Shown: positions 1-7,440 of the stretch, one piece after another
Position numbering within the stretch: the first letter of the stretch is position 1
How the letters are laid out: each line of letters opens with the position of its first letter
Source: Actinomycetota bacterium
GTDB taxonomy: Bacteria > Actinomycetota > Actinomycetes > S36-B12
Reading direction: 5' to 3'
NCBI GenBank assembly: GCA_030645615.1
Contig: JAUSNB010000053.1
Location: forward strand, 62,001 to 126,000
DNA: 64,000 nt
Position numbers and translations under genes: made by a program
The notes under the pieces: model-generated
Database searches by the model: none
What the model saw: only the letters and a program-made list of their open reading frames with translations
What the model was told of the DNA's origin: nothing

Positions 1-1268
1 CCGCCGTCGAGCCGGCCTACGAGACCCCGGCAACCTCGCGCTTCGTCTCCGGGGGTCCCGAGAGCCTGGTCCCGTTCGCCACCCTGAGCCGCGAGGGCCG
101 CCGCTTCGTCAACATGGCGCTGACCCGCGATGAGATCGAGCTGGTCATGGGCGAGCCCGCTGTCGCCGACCCCGTCCGGGCGTTCGTGGGGCTCGACACG
201 GCAGCGGAACTCGAGGACCGCGTCGACATCCTCATGGACGAGCTCGTGCGCACGAAGGCATTCGAGCGCAAGGTGCTGTGCTTCGCCTCGCCCACGGGCT
301 CGGGCTACATCAACTACGTGGCTGCCGAGGCGCTGGAGTACATGACGCTCGGCGACTGCGCCACCTTCACGATGCAGTACTCGATGCTGCCGTCGTCGAT
401 GTCGCTCACCCGCACGGGTCTGGCGATCGAGCAGAACCGCGACATCATGCATGCGGTCACCGGCTACCTGCGGGGGATGGATCCGGACAAGCGCCCTCGC
501 TACGTGCTTTTCGGCGAGAGCCTCGGCGCGCTGACCATGCAGGACATCTGGCGCCACCGAACCGTCGAGGCCATGGACCGCGACTTCGTGCACTCGGGGA
601 TCTACCTCGGCACTCCCTCCGGTACTGAGTTCGCGAAGGCCTGGCGCTTCAACCCGGCCAAGGTGGATCCGGCCGGCAAGGTCCTCGAGGTCGACAATTT
701 CGGGCAGTACCTCGACCTGCCCGAGGAGCACCGGCAACGGGTCAGGCACGTGCTCATCAGCCACTACGACGACCCGATCCCCAAGTTCGGAACCAACATC
801 CTGCTGCGCCGGCCCTGGTGGCTCGGACCGGCCGAGGAGCGCCCCGACGGCCTGCCCAAGTCGACGACCTGGCGGCCCGGCACGACGTTCGTCCTCACCG
901 GCGTGGACCTCATCAACGCCATGGAGGTCGTGCCCGGCACCTTCGGCCGGCGGGGCCACGACTACCGCGAGGACATCGCCCGGTTCGTGTCCGCGGCGTA
1001 CGACCTGCCCGTCACCGGCGAGCAGTTGCTCGAGATCGAGCGGGCTCTTCGGCAGCGCGAGCTCGAGTGGGCGCAGGCACGTGTCGTCACGGAGCAGATC
1101 GCCCGCGCCAAGGATGCCCTCATGCGCGAGTTCAAGACGTGGGGGGTCAGCAGCGGCAGCGACCTGCAAGCCGACGCCGTGCTGCGCCAGGTGCTGGCAT
1201 CGTCGTCAGCCGGCGGCGGGATCAAGGCCGAGGTCCGCGAGCAGGTCGACCCACTCGACCCTGCCTAG
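1..1268 (+). CDS. alpha/beta-hydrolase family membrane protein, C-terminal part (5' truncated)
   Basis: The reading frame is open from base 3, so the real start lies before the window; the ATG at 114 is internal. The visible part begins with a SREGRRFV-like stretch, then VRAFVGLDTA, and a nucleophile elbow GESLG inside YVLFGESLGALT. This pattern matches the actinobacterial alpha/beta-hydrolase family PF10081, whose full-length members carry N-terminal membrane helices followed by this catalytic domain. The C-terminal residues (ILLRRPWW, then a long helix rich in Glu and Arg) also fit. The substrate is unknown; a lipid or cell-envelope ester is a family-level guess. It ends 49 bp before the convergent lytic transglycosylase gene. 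Confidence 0.8.
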   Translation, partial: AVEPAYETPATSRFVSGGPESLVPFATLSREGRRFVNMALTRDEIELVMGEPAVADPVRAFVGLDTAAELEDRVDILMDELVRTKAFERKVLCFASPTGSGYINYVAAEALEYMTLGDCATFTMQYSMLPSSMSLTRTGLAIEQNRDIMHAVTGYLRGMDPDKRPRYVLFGESLGALTMQDIWRHRTVEAMDRDFVHSGIYLGTPSGTEFAKAWRFNPAKVDPAGKVLEVDNFGQYLDLPEEHRQRVRHVLISHYDDPIPKFGTNILLRRPWWLGPAEERPDGLPKSTTWRPGTTFVLTGVDLINAMEVVPGTFGRRGHDYREDIARFVSAAYDLPVTGEQLLEIERALRQRELEWAQARVVTEQIARAKDALMREFKTWGVSSGSDLQADAVLRQVLASSSAGGGIKAEVREQVDPLDPA

Positions 1269-1317
1269 CCGCACCAGCGTCTCTTGGCCGCACCGGCACC
1301 GCCACGCCAACCGGGGG

Positions 1318-1914
1318 CTACAGGACGATCGACTCGGCGTTCGCCAGGATCCTGCGGACGTACTCCTCGGTCTCCGGGTACGGCGGCACTCCGTCGTAGC
1401 GCAGGACGGTCGAGAACCCGGCGTTGTAGGCGGCCAGCGTGTTGCGCAGGCGGTTGCCGGACGCCTCGCGCACGAGCCGGCGGTTGACGCAGTTGAGCTC
1501 GGCCGCGGCGTGGATCGCGTCGACGGGATCCCACACGCTGGCCTTCCCGTCCGCGTTGGCGTCGATGCCGTACTGCTTCCAGACCGCGGGCATGAACTGC
1601 GCGATTCCCCGCGCGCCGGCCGGCGAGACCGCTTCGGGGTCCCAGCCGCTCTCGGCCGCGATCTGCGCGGCGAGCACCTCGACCGGCACGGCATCGCATC
1701 GTGCGGCGGCCTCCCGGATCACGGCCCGGTACTCCTCGGGCACCACGATCGGCCCACCGAGGTAGCCCTGGTCCCGGGCGCTGCCGACGGCGAGCACCGC
1801 GCCGCCGACCATGCCGGTAACCAGCACCGCGCAGGTGACGAGGGCCACGGCAACCCGTCCGCGGCGCGTGCGGCGCCGTCGCCGAACCGGTGCCGGAGTG
1901 CCCGTCATGCTCAT
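1318..1914 (-). CDS. lytic transglycosylase (SLT domain), membrane anchored
   Basis: 198 aa. An Arg-rich N-terminus (RRRRRTRRGR) is followed by one hydrophobic segment (about residues 20-45), so the protein is probably anchored with the catalytic domain outside. The domain has the soluble-lytic-transglycosylase signature: the catalytic Glu in IAAESGWDP, then GARGIAQFMP and a late AAYNAG motif. It should cleave the MurNAc-GlcNAc bond of peptidoglycan. The start was chosen at the ATG at 1914 because a TACCGT hexamer lies exactly 6 nt upstream (1921-1926), as expected for a leaderless mRNA. It is divergent from the GTPase gene. Confidence 0.85.
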   Translation of the reverse strand: MSMTGTPAPVRRRRRTRRGRVAVALVTCAVLVTGMVGGAVLAVGSARDQGYLGGPIVVPEEYRAVIREAAARCDAVPVEVLAAQIAAESGWDPEAVSPAGARGIAQFMPAVWKQYGIDANADGKASVWDPVDAIHAAAELNCVNRRLVREASGNRLRNTLAAYNAGFSTVLRYDGVPPYPETEEYVRRILANAESIVL

Positions 1915-1920
1915 GCGTCC

Positions 1921-1983
1921 ACGGTAACCCACGGGCAGCGGCCGGGGATCCAGGCGCAAGACGGCCGGCCGGGCGCGTACGGT
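1921..1983. promoter_or_regulatory. divergent pair of leaderless-type promoters
   Basis: Two -10 hexamers face away from each other: TACCGT on the minus strand (1921-1926), 6 nt before the transglycosylase ATG at 1914, and TACGGT on the plus strand (1978-1983), 6 nt before the GTPase GTG at 1990. Neither gene has a Shine-Dalgarno sequence. The position fixes both start codons. Confidence 0.6.
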
Positions 1984-1989
1984 GGTGCG

Positions 1990-3171
1990 GTGACGATCGA
2001 GCCCGCGGGCGGCACCCCCGCCTCCTTGCCACCGGGCGCGGGCGACATCTCGGCGGGCCAGCTCGAGGGCATGTTCCAGCAGCGGCTGGCGGAGGCATTC
2101 GCCGCCCTGGGGTGCTTCAACCTCGCGGTCTTCGGCAAGACCGGGGTGGGCAAGTCCACGCTGGTCAACGCGATCTTCGGCCGCGACGTCGCCCTCACCG
2201 GCGTGGGCCGTCCCGTCACGAAGGGCCTGGTCTACTACCGCCATCCTGACGGCTTCCTGGGGCTGTACGACTCGGAGGGCTTCGAGACGGGCACGGCAGG
2301 CGACGCCATCGTCGATGGCCTGCGCAGGCTTGTGGGGGAGTACCGCCAGGGCTCGGTGGACCTGCAGATCCATGCGGCGTGGTACCTCGTGCGCTGGTCG
2401 GATCGCCGCTTCGAGTCGGCCCAGGAGCAGTTCGTCCGGGAACTGGCCGGGCTGGGCCTGCCGGTGATGGTGGTGATGACCCAGGTGCCCACGCGGGACG
2501 GGCAGGTGCACCCCGATGCGCGGGAGTTCGCGGAGTACATCGAGGGGCTGGGGCTCCCGATCCGCGCCGGCGGACGCGTGGTGCTGACCAATGCACGGAT
2601 GGACGAGTTCTCCGGCAGCCCGGTGAGCGGGCTGCAGGACCTGCTCGATGCGACATACGACGTGGTCCCGGAAGCAGTCGCCGGGGCGCTGACGGCCGCG
2701 CAGGTCCTGGACATAGGCCGAAAAAAAGCCCGCGTGGCGACGATCATCAACCAGGCCGTCGCCGTCGCCGCTGGTATCGGCGCAACCCCGATCCCCTTCG
2801 CTGACGCCGCCCTCCTGGTGCCCAACCAGGTCACGATGATCGCCCGGATCACCGCGGCCTACGGCCTTCCGCCCAACCGGTCCAAGGCCTTCGCGGCGGC
2901 CGGTGCCGTCGTCCTGACCGGCGGGGCCACCATGGCCGGGCGCTACGCGGTGACCAGCCTGCTCAAGTTCGTGCCCGGGGGGATGGTGGCCGGTTCGGCC
3001 ATCTCTGCGGCAGTGGCGGGGACGCTCACGAAGGCCGTGGGCCTGGCCTGGTCGCGGGTGTGCGAACACGCCCTCGGGCTGACCCCCGAGGGTCGCGACC
3101 AGTTCTTCAACAGTCCGCAGGTCACCGAGCGCTTCCTGTCCTACCTCAAGGAGGCCAAGCGCTCGCGCTGA
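1990..3171 (+). CDS. dynamin/HSR1-like GTPase with C-terminal DUF697 domain
   Basis: 393 aa from the GTG at 1990. The N-terminal G domain has a P-loop GKTGVGKST (about residues 49-57), a switch region GRPVTKGLVYY and a DSEGFET sequence at the G3 position. The C-terminal third has KKARVATIINQAVAVAAGIGATPIP followed by further hydrophobic segments, which is the DUF697 pattern seen in membrane-associated GTPases of the YcjF/YcjX-like group. The role is unknown; membrane-linked stress or envelope functions are only family-level inference. An in-frame open frame extends far upstream, but it overlaps the transglycosylase gene antisense and is rejected. Confidence 0.8.
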   Translation: MTIEPAGGTPASLPPGAGDISAGQLEGMFQQRLAEAFAALGCFNLAVFGKTGVGKSTLVNAIFGRDVALTGVGRPVTKGLVYYRHPDGFLGLYDSEGFETGTAGDAIVDGLRRLVGEYRQGSVDLQIHAAWYLVRWSDRRFESAQEQFVRELAGLGLPVMVVMTQVPTRDGQVHPDAREFAEYIEGLGLPIRAGGRVVLTNARMDEFSGSPVSGLQDLLDATYDVVPEAVAGALTAAQVLDIGRKKARVATIINQAVAVAAGIGATPIPFADAALLVPNQVTMIARITAAYGLPPNRSKAFAAAGAVVLTGGATMAGRYAVTSLLKFVPGGMVAGSAISAAVAGTLTKAVGLAWSRVCEHALGLTPEGRDQFFNSPQVTERFLSYLKEAKRSR

Positions 3172-3219
3172 CGCGAACGCGGCCGAGTGTTAGCGTCGCA
3201 TCACTACTCGGGAGGACCC

Positions 3220-3711
3220 ATGAAGAAGGCATTCTTCGCCGTAGCCGCGCTGGCCGGAGCCGCCGCGGGCGTGGTCCTGTGGCGACGCCGCGGACGCACC
3301 GACGACGTGGACGCGACGGCGAGCCTGTGGGCCGACTCGGTCACGTCCGCCGCGGGGATGGCCGCGAGCAAGGTATCGGCCGCCGCGGGCCGGGCGGCCG
3401 GCGCGACCGACGCCGCCGCGCAGAAGGTCGCTGACGCAGCTGCGAGCGTCGGGGTCTCCGCGGCCGAGGCCGCCGACGCGACGAGCAAGGCGGCGGAGCA
3501 ACTCGCCGAGAAGACCGGCACCGCTGCCCACCAGCTCGCCGACGCCGCAGCCGATGCCGCGAGCGCTGCGGCCGAGGACGTCGCGGCGGACGATGCGGCG
3601 CACGAAGCCGTGAAGGCCGCCGTCCAGGATGCGACTACCGAGGACGAGCCGGTGGCGAAGAAGCCTGCCCGGGCCCGCGCCAAGGCCCCCAAGGACGCGC
3701 CGGAACAATAG
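3220..3711 (+). CDS. Ala-rich single-pass membrane protein, function unknown
   Basis: 163 aa. The start is fixed by a GGAGGA ribosome-binding site 4 nt before the ATG; a TAGCGT -10-like hexamer lies about 25 bp further upstream. Residues 2-20 form one hydrophobic helix followed by WRRRGR (stop transfer), then a long low-complexity region rich in Ala, Asp, Glu and Lys (repeated AADAA and AAEA patterns) and a basic tail KKPARARAKAPK. The long helix resembles LEA/YtxH-like stress proteins in composition only. It lies 48 bp after the GTPase gene and before a PAC2 gene. Confidence 0.65.
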   Translation: MKKAFFAVAALAGAAAGVVLWRRRGRTDDVDATASLWADSVTSAAGMAASKVSAAAGRAAGATDAAAQKVADAAASVGVSAAEAADATSKAAEQLAEKTGTAAHQLADAAADAASAAAEDVAADDAAHEAVKAAVQDATTEDEPVAKKPARARAKAPKDAPEQ

Positions 3712-3772
3712 AGGGCCCCGCTGCGTTTGCCTGAGGGCCATCAGCGGCGACCGGCATGAAGCGGAGATGACC

Positions 3773-4708
3773 ATGCGTCCGGCCGAGGACCTGTTCACGA
3801 TCCACAGCGAGGCGCAGTTCGACGAGCCTCCGGTCATGCTCTATGCGTTCTCGGGCTTCGTCGATGCCGGTGCCGGCGTGCGCATGGCTGCCGATCACCT
3901 CCTGCAGTCCCTCCCGCACCGGCTGCTGGCCTCATTCGACGCCGATGAGCTGCTCGACTACCGCGCCCGCAGGCCGCGGATGACCTACGTCGTCGACCAC
4001 TTCGCCTCGGTCGAGATCCCTCAGCTGGTCCTGCACGAGGTCACCGATGAGAGCGGCCAGGGCTTCCTGCTGCTGACCGGGCCTGAGCCGGACTACCAAT
4101 GGCAGCGGTTCATGGCCGCCGTCGACCTCGTCATCGCGCACTATGGGGTGCGCCTGGCCGTGGGCCTGTCGGCCATCCCCTGGCCCAGCCCGCACACCCG
4201 ACCCCTGGGGCTGACGGTCCACGGCAGCGAGGCGGAACTGCTCGCCGGGCACGTGTCCGTGCTCGGCGAGATCGAGGTTCCCGGGCACGTCGGCGCCATG
4301 CTGGAGCTGCACATCGGCCAGCAGGGCCTGCCCTCGATGGGGATCACCGCCCAGGTGCCGCACTATCTCGTGCAGTACGAGTTCCCGCGCGCGGCCGCCA
4401 CCCTGCTGCAGGGCGTCGCCGGCGCGACCGGCCTGGTCCTCCCGGTGGATGCGCTCCAGCCGGCCGCGATGCAGGCCGATGCGGATGTCGCCGCCCAGCT
4501 ATCAGGGAACGAGGAGTTCGCCGCTGTCGTCACCGCGCTGGAGCAGCAGTACGACCAGCTCGCCGCCGTCTCGGGCGGTGCGCCAACCGCCGGGTCCGAC
4601 CTGACCGGCGGCCGGATCCCCACCGGCGAGGAGATCGCCGCGCAGGTAGAGCAGTTCCTGTCGACCCTCGAGGACCATGACGACCCCGAGAAGCAGACGG
4701 ACGCCTGA
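3773..4708 (+). CDS. PAC2 family protein (proteasome assembly chaperone-like fold)
   Basis: 311 aa. Two ATGs lie in frame (3767, 3773); the GGAG at 3763-3766 has normal spacing only to 3773. The sequence has the features of actinobacterial PAC2 proteins: PVMLYAFSGFVDAGAG near the N-terminus, then LLTGPEPDYQWQRF and GLSAIPWPSPHTRP. In eukaryotes the fold assists proteasome assembly; in actinobacteria its role is not settled. The acidic C-terminal tail (last 25 residues) looks disordered. It converges with the TAP-type hydrolase gene 19 bp away. Confidence 0.8.
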   Translation: MRPAEDLFTIHSEAQFDEPPVMLYAFSGFVDAGAGVRMAADHLLQSLPHRLLASFDADELLDYRARRPRMTYVVDHFASVEIPQLVLHEVTDESGQGFLLLTGPEPDYQWQRFMAAVDLVIAHYGVRLAVGLSAIPWPSPHTRPLGLTVHGSEAELLAGHVSVLGEIEVPGHVGAMLELHIGQQGLPSMGITAQVPHYLVQYEFPRAAATLLQGVAGATGLVLPVDALQPAAMQADADVAAQLSGNEEFAAVVTALEQQYDQLAAVSGGAPTAGSDLTGGRIPTGEEIAAQVEQFLSTLEDHDDPEKQTDA

Positions 4709-4727
4709 GGCGAAGGCGCTGCGAGCC

Positions 4728-6293
4728 CTATCGGCAGACGGTCCCGCGGGCCGGCATCGTCCCGTCGAGCAGGTAGGCGTCGATCGCCCGGTCAACGCAC
4801 GGTGAGCCGCCCCCGTACGCCGTATGCCCGTCACCGTCATAGGTCAGCAAGGTCGACGTGCTGAGCTGTCGGCTCAGGGCCTGCGACCACCAATAGGGCG
4901 TGGCAGGGTCGTACGTCGTGCCGACGACCAGGATGGGCGCGACGGTCGTCGTCGCGGCAGGGGCCGGGGTGCGCGGGGAGTGGCCGAACCACGTTGTGCA
5001 GGGGGCATTGCCCCATGCCATGGCCTTGGCCAGTTCGGGCACGTCGGCGCCCTTGGACCACGCGGCGGCGGCAGCCCTGAGGCCGGCGCTGCCCGGAGGG
5101 GCGGGCAGGTCCCAGCACGAGATGGCGTAGAACGCCGAGGTCATGTTGCTGCCGAAGGTGTCCGGGCCGGTTCGATCCGAGGCCATGTCCGAGATCGCGA
5201 GCATCCCGCTGCCGTCGCCTTGCTCGGCCTGCGCGAGCGCGCGTCGGAGCGCGGGCCACAGGAGCGTCGTGTACATGGGGTAGAACACGGCCGTGATGGC
5301 CTCCGCCTGGTTCAACGGCCGGCCCCGGTCGGTAGGCATGGGCGAGCGGTCCAGGCCAGCGAGCAGCACGTTGATCCCGCGCAGCACCGCCTGGGCCGAC
5401 CCGCGATAGGGGCAGCTGGACCGTTTCGCGCAGTCCGCGGCGAAGCGCTTCAGGGCCCGCTGGAACCCGCGCGACTGGCCCTCGGAGATCTCCATCGCCC
5501 CCAGTGATGGGTCGAGCGCCCCGTCGAGGACCATGCGGCCAACCCGGTCAGGGAAGACCTCGGCGTAGCGGGTGCCGAGGAAGGTCCCGTAGGAGAAGCC
5601 CAGCCAGTTGAGCCTGGCGTCACCGAGGGCCTGGCGCAGGATGTCCATGTCGCGGACGGTGTTCTCGGTGCCGACGTGCCGCGCCAGCGTGGGCGACTTG
5701 CTCAGGCACCCGCGGGCGACCTGCGCCGCCCGGCGCATGAGGGTCCGCTCCTGGGCCCGCGTGCTGGGCGACCCGTCGGTCGCCAGCCACACGGAGGTCT
5801 GGCGACCGGTGAGGCAGGTGATCGGGGCGGACTGCGCCACCCCGCGCGGGTCGAAGCCGACGATGTCGAACTCGGCGGCGACGGCCGGGGCGACGTACTC
5901 GGCCACGTACGACGTGAAGTCGACGCCGGAGCCGCCTGGCCCCCCGGGATTGATGATGAGCGAGCCCTGGCGCTGGGCCGGTGACCCGGTGGCGTGGTAG
6001 CGGGCCACCCTGATCCGGATCGCCGTGCCGGTCGGTGCGGAGTAGTCCAGCGGGACGGTCAGCCAGGCGCAGGACAGGCCCCTGCTGCACGGCGCCCAGG
6101 CCAGCGCCTGCCCATAGTAGGAGGCGAGGTCCGCGGGCGGCTGGTCGACGGCCGGCAGGAAGGTGCGGGGCTCGGCGACCGCGGCGGCCGGCACCTGCGG
6201 AAGCACCCCGGCCGACACGGCGACCAGCGTGGTGATGACGGCTGCGGCGGACAGGCGGGCCAGCGAGCCACGGGGGCGCCGAGGTGGTGTCAC
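4728..6293 (-). CDS. secreted TAP-like tripeptidyl aminopeptidase (alpha/beta hydrolase, S33 type)
   Basis: 521 aa. An N-terminal signal peptide (Arg-rich start, hydrophobic core about residues 15-35, AAAVA near the cleavage site) sends it out of the cell. The fold has the oxyanion motif NPGGPGGSG, the nucleophile elbow GFSYGTFLG, and a C-terminal TAP-like domain with the acid in GTTYDPATP and the catalytic His in DGDGHTAYGG. The nearest well-known relatives are Streptomyces tripeptidyl aminopeptidase and mycobacterial Hip1. The start at the GTG at 6293 is preferred because a TACCGT hexamer sits 6 nt upstream; a second GTG at 6311 overlaps that promoter. It is divergent from oleA. Confidence 0.85.
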   Translation of the reverse strand: MTPPRRPRGSLARLSAAAVITTLVAVSAGVLPQVPAAAVAEPRTFLPAVDQPPADLASYYGQALAWAPCSRGLSCAWLTVPLDYSAPTGTAIRIRVARYHATGSPAQRQGSLIINPGGPGGSGVDFTSYVAEYVAPAVAAEFDIVGFDPRGVAQSAPITCLTGRQTSVWLATDGSPSTRAQERTLMRRAAQVARGCLSKSPTLARHVGTENTVRDMDILRQALGDARLNWLGFSYGTFLGTRYAEVFPDRVGRMVLDGALDPSLGAMEISEGQSRGFQRALKRFAADCAKRSSCPYRGSAQAVLRGINVLLAGLDRSPMPTDRGRPLNQAEAITAVFYPMYTTLLWPALRRALAQAEQGDGSGMLAISDMASDRTGPDTFGSNMTSAFYAISCWDLPAPPGSAGLRAAAAAWSKGADVPELAKAMAWGNAPCTTWFGHSPRTPAPAATTTVAPILVVGTTYDPATPYWWSQALSRQLSTSTLLTYDGDGHTAYGGGSPCVDRAIDAYLLDGTMPARGTVCR

Positions 6294-6299
6294 GGGGCC

Positions 6300-6305
6300 A
6301 CGGTA
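6300..6305 (-). promoter_or_regulatory. leaderless-type -10 element for the TAP-like hydrolase
   Basis: TACCGT on the minus strand with exactly 6 nt to the GTG at 6293. No Shine-Dalgarno sequence is present. Confidence 0.55.
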
Positions 6306-6417
6306 CGTCACGGCACCGTCGCGGCGACCCCGGGTGCTCAGGCCCGAGTCGGCGGATCCGCCCGCCCGTGGCAGGCTTATCCGGGTGCCCCCGCCGCGGG
6401 GGAGCGAGAGGATCCCC

Positions 6418-7440
6418 ATGAGTGGCAACGCCACGTTCCGGTTCACGGACACCGCCGTGCTGTCCGTCACCGTGGCCGAGGCGCCGATCGTGGTCACCTC
6501 GGACGAGTTCGACGCCCAGCTCGCCGACACCTACGCTCGCGTCGGCCTGCGCCCGGGCATGCTGGAGGCGCTGGCAGGGATCGTGGAGCGCCGGTGGTGG
6601 CCCGAGGACGTGACCTTCGCCGACGCGGCGGCCATGGCCGGGGCCAAGGCGATCGCCGAGGCCGGCATCGACCCTGCCGCCGTCGGCCTGCTCATCGACA
6701 CGTCCGTGTGCCGTGACCACCTCGAGCCGTCCGCTGCGGTCGACGTCCACGAGCAGCTCGGGCTCGGCACCGCCTGCCTGAACTTCGACCTCTCCAATGC
6801 CTGCCTGGGCTTCGTCAACGGAATGCAGCTCGCCGGCATGATGATCGACACGGGGCAGGTCGACTACGCGCTCATCGTCGACGGTGAGGGTGCCCGTCGC
6901 ACGCAGCTCGCCACCATCGCGCGGCTCCAGCGGCCCGAGACGACCCGCGACGACGTCATGGACAACTTCGCCTCGCTGACGCTCGGGTCGGGGGGTGCGG
7001 CCATGGTCCTGGGACGGGCCTCGACCCATGCCGAGGGACATCGCTTCGTGGGTGGCGTTGCGCGCGCCGCCACCCAGTACAACACCCTCTGCATCGGGGA
7101 CCTCGACGAGATGCGCACCGATTCCCGGGCGTTGCTCGACGCTGGTGTTGAGCTGGCCCGCGACGCATGGGCTGATGCGCTGGCGGAGTTCGACTGGACC
7201 GACCTCGATGCCTACGTCATCCACCAGGTCTCCCAGGTGCACACGGCCGCCATCACGTCCGCCCTCGGCATCGATCCAGGCCGCACGCCGGTGATCTTCC
7301 GCACGCGGGGAAATGTCGGGCCTGCGTCGATCCCATTCACCCTCGCCCTCCACTCGGCCGACTTCGAATCCGGCCAGCGGATCGCCTGCATGGGCATCGG
7401 CTCCGGGCTGAATGCAGCGGTCGTCGAGATCGCCTGGTGA
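6418..7440 (+). CDS. oleA: OleA, acyl-CoA head-to-head condensing enzyme (thiolase superfamily)
   Basis: 340 aa. OleA joins two long-chain acyl-CoAs to a 2-alkyl-3-keto acid, the first step of long-chain olefin biosynthesis. The catalytic set matches the characterised Xanthomonas campestris enzyme with a constant offset: Cys129 in SNACLGF (Cys143), Glu103 in CRDHLEPS (Glu117, which reaches across the dimer), His269 in YVIHQVSQ (His285) and Asn299 in RGNVGP (Asn315). The Glu separates OleA from ordinary KAS III. The start has a GAGAGG ribosome-binding site. Its stop overlaps the start of oleBC by 4 nt (GTGA), so the two are translationally coupled. Confidence 0.92.
   Translation: MSGNATFRFTDTAVLSVTVAEAPIVVTSDEFDAQLADTYARVGLRPGMLEALAGIVERRWWPEDVTFADAAAMAGAKAIAEAGIDPAAVGLLIDTSVCRDHLEPSAAVDVHEQLGLGTACLNFDLSNACLGFVNGMQLAGMMIDTGQVDYALIVDGEGARRTQLATIARLQRPETTRDDVMDNFASLTLGSGGAAMVLGRASTHAEGHRFVGGVARAATQYNTLCIGDLDEMRTDSRALLDAGVELARDAWADALAEFDWTDLDAYVIHQVSQVHTAAITSALGIDPGRTPVIFRTRGNVGPASIPFTLALHSADFESGQRIACMGIGSGLNAAVVEIAW

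Noticed and set aside
1081-1989. Long in-frame extension upstream of the GTPase start
   Set aside because: It lies antisense to the transglycosylase gene, which has a clear protein family and its own promoter. The GTG at 1990 has a correctly spaced -10.
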